Of a stretch of 64,000 bases of DNA, positions 10,419 through 22,130 are shown piece after piece. The translations under genes were made by a program, and so were the position numbers. Every line of letters begins with the position of its first letter. Within the stretch, counting starts at the first letter, position 1. The notes below the pieces were generated by a model. It had not been told where the DNA came from. It saw only the letters and a program-made list of their open reading frames with translations, and did no database searches. Source of the DNA: Kingdonia uniflora (taxonomy: Eukaryota > Streptophyta > Magnoliopsida > Ranunculales > Circaeasteraceae); NCBI GenBank assembly GCA_014058105.1, contig JACGCM010001329.1, positions 868,001-932,000 of the forward strand. Reading direction: 5' to 3'.

Positions 10419-11034
10419 TTCAGTTAGAGAAATGAATCCCAATGAAATTTATCCCTTCAACATATTTGTATATATAAATGTATGTTTGATTCACCGGATC
10501 CTCGATTCTAGTTATGTTGAATCTATACGACAGTCGAAAAATAGAAAGAGCTCTGCAGTCTCTCTTTTTTATGAGAAAAAAGAACTCTACAGTCAGCATT
10601 CTTTTTCCCTTCTGAAATATGAAGAATGATATTGTAAATATAGAGGTGTATATAAAGAGATGTTCCTTATAAATTCCAAACAATTTTGTTACTGTGATCT
10701 TTATCATAGGTTATCACTCGCTTTTGAAATGGAGAAAAGGAAGAAAAACTACATGCTAGCAATTTAAATTTACCATTGCACAATCATAATGCTACTTTCA
10801 ACCGAAAAGAACTAAAAATGTGTCAAAACACTGCAACAACCCAGGAAGTACTTTCAACTGGCAATTTACAAAGATGGTGACTGAGCTTTGAAATATGCCA
10901 AAACTTAAGAAATCTTGTGGGATTTTCATTTGGCAGTACACGATTTTACTGATTCAAGCCTTTGTGTTCTGGTAGAAAAGTGAGGTTAATTTGTTTCGGA
11001 AACTAGCCCATTTCCCAACGGTAGGAAAAACCAT
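10419..11034 (+). other. VPS13 3' untranslated and downstream region
   Basis: Follows the VPS13 stop. AT-rich with no convincing ORF. No clear canonical AATAAA was found close to the stop, so the polyadenylation site is not assigned. Confidence 0.4.
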
Positions 11035-11054
11035 CCCCCCCCCCCCCCCCCCCC

Positions 11055-11099
<45 letters not shown>
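11035..11099. repeat. Compound microsatellite: C21 then (CA)n
   Basis: An uninterrupted run of 21 C (11,035-11,055) is followed by about 44 bp of CA dinucleotides with a single early interruption (cacaccacac). Confidence 0.95.
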
Positions 11100-11103
<4 letters not shown>

Positions 11104-11299
11104 GAAGTGCATTTCCATGTTTTTGTGTCATATATATGGCAGTATTTCAAAAGATTGGATTTTCATTTCGTTTCTTGTTACTTCTTGTTAAGCTTCATAG
11201 TCGCTCCCTTTGTTTCCCAGCCCATTTCTTGTATCCTCTATTATTTCCCGGATTCGCTTCACCATAGGTATGTCATCTCCTACTCAACTCATTCTTTGC

Positions 11300-12290
11300 C
11301 GTTTGAAATGGCAATATTCTTTTCCCGCCACACGTACAGTTATATAGCAACTGATCCCAACTTTAAATTTATCAGCATTTCATTACTCATTAGGGTTTAT
11401 ATTTCTATTCCTAATGTATGCGTAATCGTGAAATTTCTTAGCAGTTTGAACCTCCCAATTAGGAAGGTGAGGATGAAAACCATCATCAAGGGAAAGCTAA
11501 AGGAAACTTATTGGATTGAGAAATCAAAACTTGCGAACACATTGAGAAGTCATTGTGGGGGATTAAGCCTTAGGTTAGATATATGGAGATGTCAATACGA
11601 TATGTCGTATTTTAGCTTATCGGTTGATGGTTGGAAATTACGTAAAAAGATTCTGGATTTCCGTATGATTGATGAAGATAGTATTTTCAAGCGGCGTTAG
11701 CTTGTATTTCTGATTATGATATTGAAAGTAAGATATCCTCCATTACCTCCACCATAGAAGCCGTAGGTTTGAGCCTTAAAGACCACTTTCGTGAAAGGGG
11801 TAAACACGTACTTAACGGAAGTTTGTTGTTTTGCTAACTTACTTCACCTAATGGTGCAAGATGTTTTTACCGGGAATTATGGTTATGGAGTTTATGTGCC
11901 CGAGAGCTGCGTGGAAGTTGAGAGATAAGTCATTTTGGTCTCGTAAGTATTTTGAGCTAGAGAATGCTTTGCTGATAAAGATGATATATTCGTGTTAAAC
12001 TTAGAGCACCTTGATAATCCATCCAATGAGGTTTGGATGAAAGTTGAACGTATTTTTGCTCTTTTAAAGACTGTCTACAATCTTTCAAACAAGTTATCAG
12101 AAATTAAGCTTCCAACAGCTAAATTGTACTTTCATGATCTTTGGGAATTTAGAACCTATTAAGAAAATGCTTGAAACGTCTGACAATTATTGGGACAAAA
12201 TGTTCTTGGTGTTGGCGATAGCAACGGTAATGGATCCCCGGTTTACGTTGAAATACATTGAGGACTTTGAAACATCCATTTTTTGGAGTT
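11300..12290 (+). pseudogene. hAT-family transposase, N-terminal/central part
   Basis: In several + frames this reads as a plant hAT (BED-zinc-finger type) transposase. Recognisable pieces are 'GKLKETYWIEKSKLANTLRS' with 'LDIWRCQYDMSYFSLSVDGW' (11,476-11,640), 'LPTAKLYFHDLW' (about 12,110-12,144) and 'NYWDKMFLVLAIATVMDPRF' (12,185-12,245), a hallmark block of plant hAT transposases. Frameshifts lie near 11,700, 11,830 and 12,140. The reading is cut at about 12,270-12,300 by the copia LTR. The C-terminal dimerisation region reappears at 59,264. The zinc-finger N-terminus was not seen. Confidence 0.78.
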
Positions 12291-12302
12291 TGCTTTATTT
12301 AG

Positions 12303-13200
12303 TGTCTAGAGTAGGCGTCAGCATTTTCTCGTGGTTATCCGGCGTCAGTGAGAGCACGAGGAGCGACTACAGCTGGGCAGACTGACTCTGAACAGGTAAG
12401 TGGGTTTCTAACTCTTTGTTCTAAAAAGTCAAGCCTGTGCTTTTTACAGAGTATGAAAAACTAATAAGAATGTCTTCCTTTAGAAAACAGAGCTTCGAGT
12501 CTATTCGAATAGAGATGGAAAGATTCTTTCTATTCGAATAGGATTCTGTCTATTCGAATAACTTACATCAGCGTGATTTCAAGCTTAGAAAGATTTATTC
12601 TATTCGAATAGGATTTTGGTCTATTCGAATAACTTACCTCAGCGTGATTTCAAAGCTTGGAAAGATTTCTTCTATTTGAATATGATTCATTTCTATTCGA
12701 ATAACTCACCTCAGCGTGATTTCCAGCTTGATCCTATTCAAATCACTCAAATCTTAAATCAATCTATTGATCAAGAAACCCTAGTCATGCATTGAAGAAC
12801 TTGAGCGATTCAATACTTGGAGCTTCGGCGAGAGATTGAAGCGAGACGTTGCGAGAACGCGGGATTGATTACAAGAAGATTACTTGGAAGAGAGATAACC
12901 ATGAGAGGTGCTTATCGAGTCTGTAAGTGATTAAATTCTTATAGTTCTTTTTCATATAGTGGATTGTTTAGTTGTCGGGGATTCGAGAGCGACCTATGGC
13001 TTTTTCTCCTGAGAAAGGTTTTCCCACAGGGTTAAAAATCGTTGCACGCTTCTTTAATTTCCAACTACTTGTTTGACATTAGATAATTGGATTAACTTGA
13101 TTTAAGTTTATCTTAGGCCATTAATTCAGAGGAATTAAGACCTGACAATTTAGACCTAAAACAATCGAAATTGATTAGTCTCAAGCGTCTAGGAATTTTA
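12303..13200 (+). repeat. Copia 5' LTR (left LTR)
   Basis: Delimited on the right by the tRNA-Met primer-binding site. The left edge is inferred from TG at 12,303, where hAT coding similarity ends. It contains an array of TATTCGAATA palindromes (12,500-12,745). No partner LTR was found in the window. Confidence 0.6.
12490..12745. repeat. TATTCGAATA palindrome array in the copia LTR
   Basis: The motif ctattcgaata, or a one-base variant, occurs about eight times, mostly in pairs about 20 bp apart. Pairs are separated by 'acttacctcagcgtgatttc' type sequence, giving a roughly 70-bp tandem unit. Confidence 0.85.
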
Positions 13201-13202
13201 AT

Positions 13203-13214
13203 TGGTATCAGAGC
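13203..13214 (+). other. Copia primer-binding site (initiator tRNA-Met)
   Basis: Reads tggtatcagagc just inside the left LTR. Confidence 0.9.
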
Positions 13215-13273
13215 GGTCACGCTTTGAGGTTTAACAACCTACGCGTGGATTCCAGATAGTTCGTTTGAGAATA

Positions 13274-15217
13274 ATGAGTTCCGAGAAGTTTGGAGGTCCT
13301 GTAAATCGCCTTCCACTCTTTGATGGCAAAGATTACCCATACTGAAAAGTCCGAATGGTTGCATTCTTACAATCAATCGGAGAAGATGTATGGATTGCCA
13401 TTAAGGATAGTTGGTCGCATCCTACTGTGATGCAAGGAGAACCAGGGGATTCCATAGAGGTCCGGAAACCTAGGAATCAATGGACAAAGGATGAAAAGGA
13501 TGCCGCCGGCTATAATACTAAAGGCCTCAATGCAATCTTTATGGCTGTGAGCCAAAGTGAGTTTCGACATCTCTCTGTTTGTACCACTTCGAAAGAAGCT
13601 TGGGACATTCTAGTTCAAACTCATGAGGGCGATGATACAGTTAAGGAAAGTAAGCTACAGATGCTTACTTCACAATTTAAGAATATTATAATGAGTGAAA
13701 ATGAACCGTTTAATGAATTCTATGCGAGGCTAAGTGATATTTCAAACACTAGTACCGCATTAGGAGCTCTTTATTCTGATGTTCAGATTGTTCGCAAAGT
13801 CCTAAGGTCTCTTCCTAAAAGCTTTAGGTCCAGACGCGATGTTATCGAGGAGGCTCAAGATCTAAAAAAATTGAAGCCCGATACATTAGCTGGAAAATTG
13901 TGAACGTTTGAACTTGAGATGAGGATGGAGAACCCTGAAAAGAATAAGAGTGTTGCTTTCAAGTCTTCATCTTACTCCTCTTCTTCCAAGGGTTCTAGAG
14001 AGGTTGATCTCTTATTTATCTCAGATGATGATGAAGGTTCGAATATAGATTCATCAATTGCTCTTATTAGTCAACAGTTTCAAAAAATCTTGAAGAAACA
14101 ACAGTTTCAAAAACAAGAACAAAAACAAGGGCAATCAATGAACTATAAACTGCGACCTCATGATCGGGTCAAGACATATAACCGGCAGACCAACAGTAAT
14201 ATTGACCTTAATCAAGTTGAATACTTTAAATGTCACAAGTTTAGTCATTATGCTCATAGCTGTCCTACTAAGAAATCTGGCACTAATCATAAAGCTATGA
14301 ATATCAGTGTTACTTGGGATGACAGTGATGATGAACATGATAACAATGAGATTCATTCCCAAGTACTTGATAACGGAAATTTTATTGCTTATCCTATTTT
14401 TCTTACTTATGGCAATAGTAATTTTGATGTCTTTGAAGTTGAAAATTCTGATGAAAATCAGAGTAATCAAGAACAAGATGAGTTTGATGACCCGACTCTT
14501 GAGGACTTGTATGCTCAAACTCTCACTAAGTGTATGAAACTAGGTAAACGTAACAAAGTCTTGAAAGACCAAGTTGATACACTTACATGCGAACTTCAAA
14601 GCAAAACTGAGAGTACAAGTCACGAGATAGAGGTACTTGAGAATGAGAAACAATGCCTTAGTGACAAAGTTGTTTTTCTAGAAAAAGAAGTTAATGATGT
14701 GAAAGAGAAAATGAAATCAACTTTGGACGAACTTCGTTTGGCCAAGCTTGATGTAGTTTTATCTCAACAAAAACTTAAGAAGTTTTATCATGGGGCCAAG
14801 AACATTGATAAAATGTTATGTATGGGAAAGACAGACAGTGACAAAAGAGGTCTAGGATATGAGGAATCTCTTCTGAGTGCCAAGACTCCCCAAATCACAA
14901 AGTTTGTGAAAGTAACTGTTGCTGCCTTGTTTCCTAAACATAACATGATATCCACTACTCATGATCATGCCCAAAGGGTTTCTTACTCTCAAATTTACTA
15001 TTGTAGTCTGTGTGGTAGAAAGGGACATATTGCATCGTATTGTAAATTTGTTGAGCCTTATCAATCATATGTTCGCCCTTTTGATGGATATCGATATAAT
15101 TCTAATACAATGTCTACTAACATGAGAATGTATCTAGATGGTTTGCACAGGAAACTACAGGTCGAAGAACTCTTCGGAGCATTTGGGTACGAAAGATGGA
15201 TTTGGCACCTCAGATAA
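13274..15217 (+). pseudogene. gag: Copia gag (nucleocapsid) with two in-frame TGA codons
   Basis: From ATG at 13,274 (MSSEKFGGPV...) one frame runs to 15,217, broken by TGA at 13,343-13,345 and 13,901-13,903. Both fall where Trp is expected ('YPY-KVRMVAF' and 'AGKL-TFELEM'). The first third is the UBN2-type gag core ('AWDILVQTHEGDDTVKESKL'). Next come an acidic, Ser-rich linker and a CCHC-like knuckle with a lost first Cys ('YFKCHKFSHYAHSC', about 14,225). A coiled coil follows (about residues 400-510), then an intact knuckle 'CSLCGRKGHIASYC' (about 15,005). Gag coats the RNA inside the particle. The next ORF overlaps this frame's end by 22 bases, which implies a frame change. Confidence 0.85.
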
Positions 15218-16403
15218 GGTGTAATGTTGCACTAACTGCGCTGAATGCTTTCAAGTCAGTTCAATGGTATATGGATAGTGGGTGTCCCCGTCATATGACT
15301 GGTGATGAATCCAAATTGTGTCACCTAGAGAGTATTCAGGGAGATGATGTTACATTTGGTGATGGAAGCACATCTTCTGTGGTTGGAAGGGGACAGGCCG
15401 AAGGACTTGGTACTCCGGTAATTAACAATGTTCTCTTGGTTAAGGGGCTGAAGGCAAATCTTTTGAGCGTTAGCCAACTATGTGATACGGATCATACTAT
15501 TACATTTTCCAAAGGTGGATGTGAGGTTTTGAACTCTCAAAGACAACGTGTGATGCATGCTGCTAAAACTGCTGATAATTGTTATGCTGTTAAACAAAAA
15601 GTTATACTATATAACAAAGCAAAACTAAATGATGTGGAGTTATGGCATCAAAGGTTGGGACATATAAACTTCAATGATTTGTCCAAGATTATAAGTAAAG
15701 AGCTGATTCAGAGAGCTCCAAAGTTGGGAAGATTGAGCAACGTGGTTTGCGGTCCTTGTCAAGTTGGCAAGCAATCAAAGAGCTCTCACGAGAAGTCCAA
15801 CAATATTGCTACTACTCGGCCTCTTCAGCTGATACACATGGATTTGATGGGTCCTATGAGAACAGCATCCTTGGGAGGTAAAAAGTATATTTTGGTAATG
15901 GTAGATGACTTCTCTCGGTATACATGGATAACACTTTTGAGAGAGAAGTCTAACGCATTTGAAGATTCCGTACTATGTCACTTCGAATCCCAAATGGGAA
16001 AGATTGCTCTATTAATAAAATTTGAAGTGATCGTGGAGGCGAGTTTAAGGATACTGGGGCGATTGAGTATTGTACTTCTAATGGGATTAAACGTGAATTT
16101 TCTGCTCCAATCACTTCACAACAAAATGGAGTTGCAGAAAGGAAGAATAGAGTTCTTCAGAAATGGGATGTGTCTTTCTTCATAGCAAGGATCTTCCAGC
16201 ACACTTTTGTGGGGAGGTCATTCATACTGCGTGTTATACTATTAATAGAGTATATCTACGTCCACTTACCTTAAACACGCCCTATGAATTGTGGTTTGGA
16301 AAGAAGCCGAATGTCCATTATTTCTGAGTTTTTGGAAGTAAATGTTTCATCTTTAGAGATCGAGAAAACATTGGGAAATTTGACTCTCGGAGTGATGAAG
16401 ATA
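15196..16403 (+). pseudogene. pol: Copia protease and integrase, frameshifted
   Basis: Protease: 'WYMDSGCPRHMTG' (about 15,267) carries the catalytic Asp-Ser-Gly. The gag-pre-integrase zinc region follows, with 'LWHQRLGHINFNDL' and 'VCGPCQVGK' (HHCC). The integrase core starts with 'HMDLMGPM' and 'VDDFSRYTW'. At about 16,010 the frame changes; the rest of the core ('FSAPITSQQNGVAERKNR') is in the next frame. TGA at 16,325-16,327 replaces an expected Arg codon in 'YF-VFGSKCF'. The last part leads into the RT frame. Confidence 0.85.
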
Positions 16404-16408
16404 TTCTT

Positions 16409-18292
16409 TTGGGCTACTCAACAAATAGTAGAGCATTTCGACTCAACAATTTGAGAATCAAAGTGATGATGGAGTCCTATAATGTGGTAGTAGATGATAC
16501 TTGTACCATTGGTTTTGCAGATGTGAGAGAAGATGACTGTACAGCGAAAACTCTAAAACCATCTACTGATATTCTTGCATCGAGTCCTACATTAAATAGT
16601 GATTCTCCGTTGCCTACTCCACGACTTCCAGTTCCGACACCTGGATGGCATCAAGTACGTAAGGATCACTCACATGCCGATATTATTGGGGATGCTACTT
16701 CTCGGATTCAAACTAGAAGCCAACACCATGAGACGGTTCACTATATTTGTTATGTTTTGGTGATTGAACCCACCACGGTAAAGGAAGCTCTTTTAGACGA
16801 ATATTGACTTCATGCAATGCAAGATGAGCTTCGACGGTTTCGACGTCAAGATGTTTGGGATTTGGTTCCACGTCCTTCAAGTACAAATGTTATTGGGACT
16901 AAATGGGTTTATAAGAACAAATATGGCGAACTTGGGAATGTAGTTCGAAACAAAGCTCGATTGGTCGCTCAAGGGTACAATCAAGTAAAAGGGGTTGATG
17001 TTGCTGAAACGTTTGCCCCTACTGCAAGACTTGAGTCTATTCGGTTATTGTTTGCTCTTTCTTGTAATCAAAAATTCAAGTTATATCAAATAGATGTGAA
17101 GAGTGTGTTTCTGAACGGGCTCTTAAAGGAAGAAGTGTATGTGTCTCAACCAAAAGGTTTTGAAGATCCTCATCATCCCGATCATGTATTCTACTTGAAG
17201 AATGCTTTTTATGGTTTGAAGCAAGCTCCTCGCGCTTGGTATGAGCGGCTTTTCAATTTCTTCTTAGCTAAGGGATTTGTTCGAGGGGGAGTTGATAAAA
17301 TGTTGTTTATCCAACAGAAGGGAGGCGCGATACTAGTTGCTCAGGTATATGTAGATGATATTGTGTTTGGCTCTACTTCAAGTTCATTAACCTCTTCTTT
17401 TGCAGCTTTAATGAAAAGTGAATTTGAAATGAGCATGGTTGGGGAACTAAATTACTTCTTAGGTCTCCAAATACGACAAATGGATAGAGGAATATTTCTT
17501 TCTCAATCCATATATGCTCGGGATCTTGTGAAGAAGTTTGGTCTCTCTTCTGCAAAGCATGCTAGGACACCTATGAGTACCACAACAAAGCTAAGTAAGG
17601 ACTCGGCAGGTAAGGATGTTGATCAAAAGACGTATAGAAGTATGATAGGTAGTTTACTTTATCTTACTGCTACTCATCCTGATATTATGTTTAGTGTATG
17701 TATATGTGCTTGTTATCAAGGTAGTCTGAAAGAGTCCCATTTACAGGCTGTTAAGCGCATTATTTGTTATGTATGTGGGACTTCTAATTTTGGCTTATGG
17801 TATTCACATGACACAACCTCTGAGGTTATTGGGTATTCTGATGCAAATTGGGCAGGTAATGCAGATGATAGGAAGAGCACTTCTAGTGGATGCTATTATA
17901 TTGGGAATAATCTTGTGGCTTGGCAGAGCAAGAAGTAGAATTGCATTTCCCAATCCACAACAGAAGCAGAGTATATTGTTGCGGGTAGTTGTTGCACTCA
18001 ACTGATTTGGATGAAATAGATGGTGCTTGACTATGGAATAGTCCAGGGGACAATGTTAGTATTTTGTGATAATACGAGTGCGATCAATATCTCCAAGAAT
18101 CCTGAACAATATTTCAGAACCAAGCATATCGACATTCGGTTCCACTTCATCCGAGATCTTGTTGAGCACAAGATAATCAGTGTTGAGTATGTTTCTACAG
18201 AGAGTCAGTTAGCCAATTTTTTCACCAAGCCGTTAGATGCTATGAGGTTTGAGCTTTTGAGATGGTTAATTAGTGTCTGCTCTATTGATTAG
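16409..18292 (+). pseudogene. pol: Copia reverse transcriptase and RNase H, three in-frame stops
   Basis: 16,817-17,938 is a long open reverse transcriptase with 'GTKWVYKNKYGELGNVVRNK', 'LYQIDVKSVFLNG', 'YGLKQAPRAWYE' and the active-site block 'YVDDIVFGS'. The RNase H follows ('YSDANWAGNADDRKSTSSGC', 'FCDNTSAINISKNP', 'RTKHIDIRFHFIRD', 'QLANFFTKPLD'). Stops at 16,805-16,807 (TGA for Trp), 17,936-17,938 and 18,017-18,019 (TAG for Gln) break an otherwise single frame. All three are explained by one transition each. The stop at 18,290-18,292 is the normal end of pol. Confidence 0.9.
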
Positions 18293-19640
18293 GTATATCT
18301 TTTCCTTCCTTTTTACACTATTTTAGTCGATTATCATAGTGATATATGCTTGGTCAGATATGCTTTCTAATTTCATGTTAGGACAGTTCAGTATAGTATT
18401 TACTTGGATCTGATTTTGCTCACGGCAGTTAACTATCGCATGTTTAGATAGATAGGCACTCAGTGATATTATGCTTTAGGATACATGTAGAGACCTCGTA
18501 CCTAATGATATGTGAGGATTTGGCCTTCTTTATTAGCTTCGAGTGTTCTGAAACTTACTCCTCCTTTTGATCTTGTTGTTTTGATCTCATTTCGTTTCCT
18601 TACTCAATTGTCAAATGGTAAGCTCAAGTTCAAGTTAGTTTAATAGAACATTCCATATTTTTATTTGAGGCAAAAAAGTGACTGTGTTTAACCGAAGATA
18701 TGGTAATAGGCATTTTATTACTACACATTTTTGGCCTTTGTTATGTCTAACCCTATTTTTATCCACTTGCAAGCCCTTTGTGCCTTAAAATATGTTTTTT
18801 CTTTTCTACCAAAATTTCTTGTTTTTACCCATTTGTTCTGAGATTGTTCAGTGAAAAAAAAAAAGAAAAAAAAGGGGAAATGAAGTATATGAATGATTTT
18901 TGGGGGAAGATGCAGAGAAGAATGACAGAATAAAAAGAAGTATATGAATGACATTTTAGTATCTCAATTTAAAAAAAAAAAGAGGAAAAAAATATGGAGA
19001 GGTATATCTCTTAGTGTACTTAATAAAAAGGAGAATGACAAAAGATATTTTTGTCTTCAAGTGAGAAGAGGAGTTAGTGTTACTGCAGTCTCAGAATGCC
19101 AGCATAACACCTACTCCATCATTTGCCTACCCGTGCCTACATTATAATATTTTCAAGACCTGTTTGATCTTGAGTTTTACACAGCTAGTTTAGTGGAGAT
19201 GAGAGATATGGAGTCTATATTAATTACCTTGACACCATTCCTGAAAATTGATTCCCTATCCATGAGATCTTCCAGCTCACAGTGCGCTGCTTATTTGATG
19301 AAATATGAGTTTTTCTTTGCATATTATTCATACTCATATTTTTCACAGAGTGTTAGCTAGTCAATTTTCAGTGAATTCGAGTGACCACCCGTGAGAGGCC
19401 TAAGTTGAAATAACTTTCATTTTAGTATCTTATTTTTGGATGTTGGGTCTGTCGAATGCATGGTACAGGTTTATGTTGACTCCGCACACACACACTCTGA
19501 GTAAATACTTATTATGTCTGAATTTTCTATTGAATGATGTTCTATCTGAGATTCATATAGCCTGTGATTATTCTTTGATATAAAGTAGACAGGGGAAGTT
19601 TTTTTTCTTCTTTGTGTTGTTTTGCCTTTGGTTTTCTATT
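18293..19640 (+). other. Copia spacer between pol and the downstream ORF, left part
   Basis: Non-coding. It has A-rich (18,854-18,880, 18,970-18,990) and T-rich tracts, and no recognised domain in any frame. Confidence 0.6.
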
Positions 19641-19649
19641 TTGTTTTTG

Positions 19650-19925
19650 TGTCTGTCGAAGATTCTTTCTATTCGAATAAGAATTTCTTCCTATTCGAAT
19701 AATTTGCCTCAGCATTTTATAGTTTTCGCAAGGCATCTTTTCAATTCAAATAAGAATTTTCTTTATTCTAATAAATTGCCCCAACATTTTTTTTTTTGCT
19801 TCAAAATTTTCATTTCCTATTCGAATATGATTTTTTTCCTATTCGAATAATTCAGTCCAACTTTGTTTTTAAAAAAATGGAGGCAATTGTTATTCGAATA
19901 AGGGTTGATCCCATTCGAATATAGG
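19650..19925. repeat. Second TATTCGAATA palindrome array
   Basis: Another set of paired ctattcgaata motifs and variants (near 19,669, 19,691, 19,740, 19,765, 19,818, 19,839, 19,890 and 19,912), with 'ttgcctcagcat' between pairs. It is built like the array in the left LTR. It lies just upstream of a TATA-like box. Confidence 0.85.
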
Positions 19926-19939
19926 TCGAATTTGTGTTT

Positions 19940-20230
19940 TAATATAAATACAACACTTGATTTTTTTTCTCTTTACTCTCACTCAACTCTCCAACGCTGT
20001 CTCTCTTTCTACTCTAGAATTTTCAAATTAGTTTTATTTTCTTGCACAATTCATCGATACTACATCTCTACTATATTGAATTGTGTGCACTTTCAACTTG
20101 GATTCTCAATTCGGCAAGTTTGAGCGAGACAGTCGTAATTCTAGGGTTTAGTTTTGGGTTCTTTTGGCTCCTTCAAGGTTGGTTCTACACTCTCTCTCTC
20201 TTATTATTCACCATATTCATCGTTCATTGT
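19940..20230 (+). promoter_or_regulatory. Possible internal promoter and CT-rich leader of the copia accessory ORF
   Basis: 'aatataaatacaac' (about 19,939-19,952) resembles a TATA box. It is followed by long CT-rich stretches (tttctctttactctcactc; ctctctctctt), typical of plant 5' leaders. The accessory ORF starts several hundred bases downstream. A promoter here is inferred from composition only. Confidence 0.4.
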
Positions 20231-20499
20231 GCGGATACGTTACTACTTTGGGAGGATTGCTGTTGTTTAGGTTTAAATTTGAAGAAATTTATTAAAACTG
20301 TTATTGGTTGAGTTGTTGCTAAATATTTGGGTTGTTGATTGAATTCAAGGAGGTGAATCATTGTCTATTGGGTTCCCCTGCTTAACCGTATGGGGTAAGT
20401 TTGGAGAAATTAGAGTTTTGCTTGCAGGTTTATGCAGAGTTTGTTTGGTTATTGTGTGTTACTTTAGTTCCAGCAGATTCTTCACACGATATTTGATAT

Positions 20500-21752
20500 G
20501 ACCAGAGTGAACGTCCTCAGAAGGATTCTTCTATTCCCAACCCGAGCAATGCGGCAAAACGGGGATGGAGGAATCGAGGTACTAGGACGGGTCCGTCTTG
20601 TACTTTCCCTCGAGTAACTAGCTAGCGAAGCGGGGGGGGTCTAGTGCAGGAGCACAAGGTCATTATCCTCCAAACTGGGAAACTCCAAAATCAGGTTTTA
20701 AATTTTGCGGATATCAGAAAGAGGTGACTTTGGATAGAGAAGAGCTGTGTGCAAAATATCCCGATATTTTCATGATTTTTGAGATTTTTGATATACATGG
20801 TTGGACGGGAATTATGGAACCGAAGATGCTATGCTACCCTCGTTTAGTTCGACTTTTCTATGCCACTCTCCGGGTTGTTCAAGGTACGGGAATTAACAAG
20901 ACATTCCGTGTCACCATAGATGGGACTGATTTTCATATCAATTCGGATAATATCCGGACAACGTTTGGTCTCGGAGAGCCTGTCGACTCAGATGTGCCAC
21001 CTCTGGAGTGGCCTCCGGTTCTTTCAGAGTTTCCACCCAAGGAGGTGATGGAAGAGGAGCTTATTGTTTCGGGAAGGAAGAAAGGTACATATCTGAAACG
21101 CAAGAACGTAAGCCCAGCACTTTGTCTCTTCCATTTGGTGGCTCATAGGAACATCATTCCCCAACTGGGGAATAAGAATGTTCTCATGGGCAATATGATT
21201 TATTTAGTGTATCTTTACGCTAAAGGGCTCCGCGTTGATTTGGCTCTGATTATCCTACATGAGATGTTTGCCACAGCAAACCCGGACTACCAGACTCGTC
21301 CTTTGCCTTACAGCAGGTTCATCGCTCAGATTCTGACTGATATGGGTTATGTGATTCATCCTGATGAGGAGATTGATGGAAAAAACAAAGTAATTAACTT
21401 CCGGTATTGGGAGAAGAGCAGAAAGCATATGATTTCAGTTTCAGAGTCAGAGACCGAAGGAGATGCAGCGGACTCGGGGACTGAGTCTTTACCTGCTAGG
21501 CGAGCTGCAAGACTTTATACTTCTAGGATTGCTCCTACCGATTTACCTGGCCCTTCTGCTTCTGCTCCTACTGAGTTGGTTCCACAGGATTTAGCTGTTT
21601 TGCACTCTTACATAGAGACTCATTTTACTAGGATGAAGACACAGATCCAGTCTCAGTTTCAGATATTCACGGATGCACTTGGTCGGCTTCAGACTTCTAT
21701 GGATGCTTTGAGCAGTGGTCCTCCTGCTCCAGAGAGAGATGAGCAGTCTTAG
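20500..21752 (+). CDS. Copia accessory ORF ('putative plant transposon protein' type)
   Basis: A 342-codon frame without a stop runs from 20,724 to 21,752. It has no ATG at its left edge; the first in-frame ATG is at about 20,769. The same protein appears to continue upstream to about 20,500 in another frame ('NPSNAAKRGWRNRGTRTG'), with the shift at a run of eight G (20,632-20,639). The core block ('YPRLVRLFYATLRVVQGTG', 'NIRTTFGLGEP', 'LCLFHLVAHRNIIPQLGNKN') resembles the plant transposon domain PF20167, found downstream of pol in SIRE-type elements. The C-terminal third is Ser/Pro-rich with a coiled coil ('SYIETHFTRMKTQIQSQFQI'). Function is unknown. It is far better preserved than the gag-pol beside it. 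Confidence 0.7.
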
Positions 21753-22130
21753 ACGAGCAGTCTTCTTTTATTTTTTCTTTTCTTAGTGTTTCTCATCTTT
21801 GTGACTGTTTCAGACTATGCTATCTTTACTGCATATTTTTTTGGGAAGTCATTTTTTGGATATGCTATGTATTAACAGTTTCTTTTCTAATGGATGCTCT
21901 AGCAGTTTCTTTACTGTGAGACGCTCCTCAACACCTACTACAAAACCTTCCCAAAACGGTTCAACATACAGGCATAATTTTTCGTATCGGGTCATTATCT
22001 CGCTTATACGGATCAAATATTTGAATAGCCCGGACTGTATTAAGCATGAGTGGAACTGTTGGACGATGTTGACCTGCATCTCGTATTCCATACGTGTCTC
22101 CTAAATCTATTACTGTGTAGCACGATAATT
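21753..22130. other. Junction region between the copia element and T2
   Basis: T-rich to about 21,900, then different in character. No LTR edge or TSD could be placed, so the right end of the copia element and the left end of T2 are probably both deleted here. Confidence 0.4.

Larger units (their letters stand above)
12303..21800 (+). mobile_element. SIRE-like Ty1/copia retrotransposon, 3' end lost
   Basis: Order: LTR (about 12,303-13,200), PBS for initiator tRNA-Met, a long gag with coiled coil and two zinc knuckles, protease, integrase, reverse transcriptase, RNase H, a 2.4-kb spacer and a further ORF (20,724-21,752). This order and the extra downstream ORF fit the SIRE/Maximus type. No 3' LTR is seen; the element meets T2-related sequence around 21.8-22.2 kb. 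It sits inside the hAT transposase. Seven interruptions are visible in gag-pol, so it cannot move by itself. Confidence 0.85.

Noticed and set aside
14135..14518. Minus-strand 127-codon frame
   Set aside because: Shadow of the copia gag coding sequence.
12303..21752. Envelope-type gene downstream of the copia pol
   Set aside because: The downstream ORF has no signal peptide or membrane segment and resembles the plant transposon accessory domain instead.
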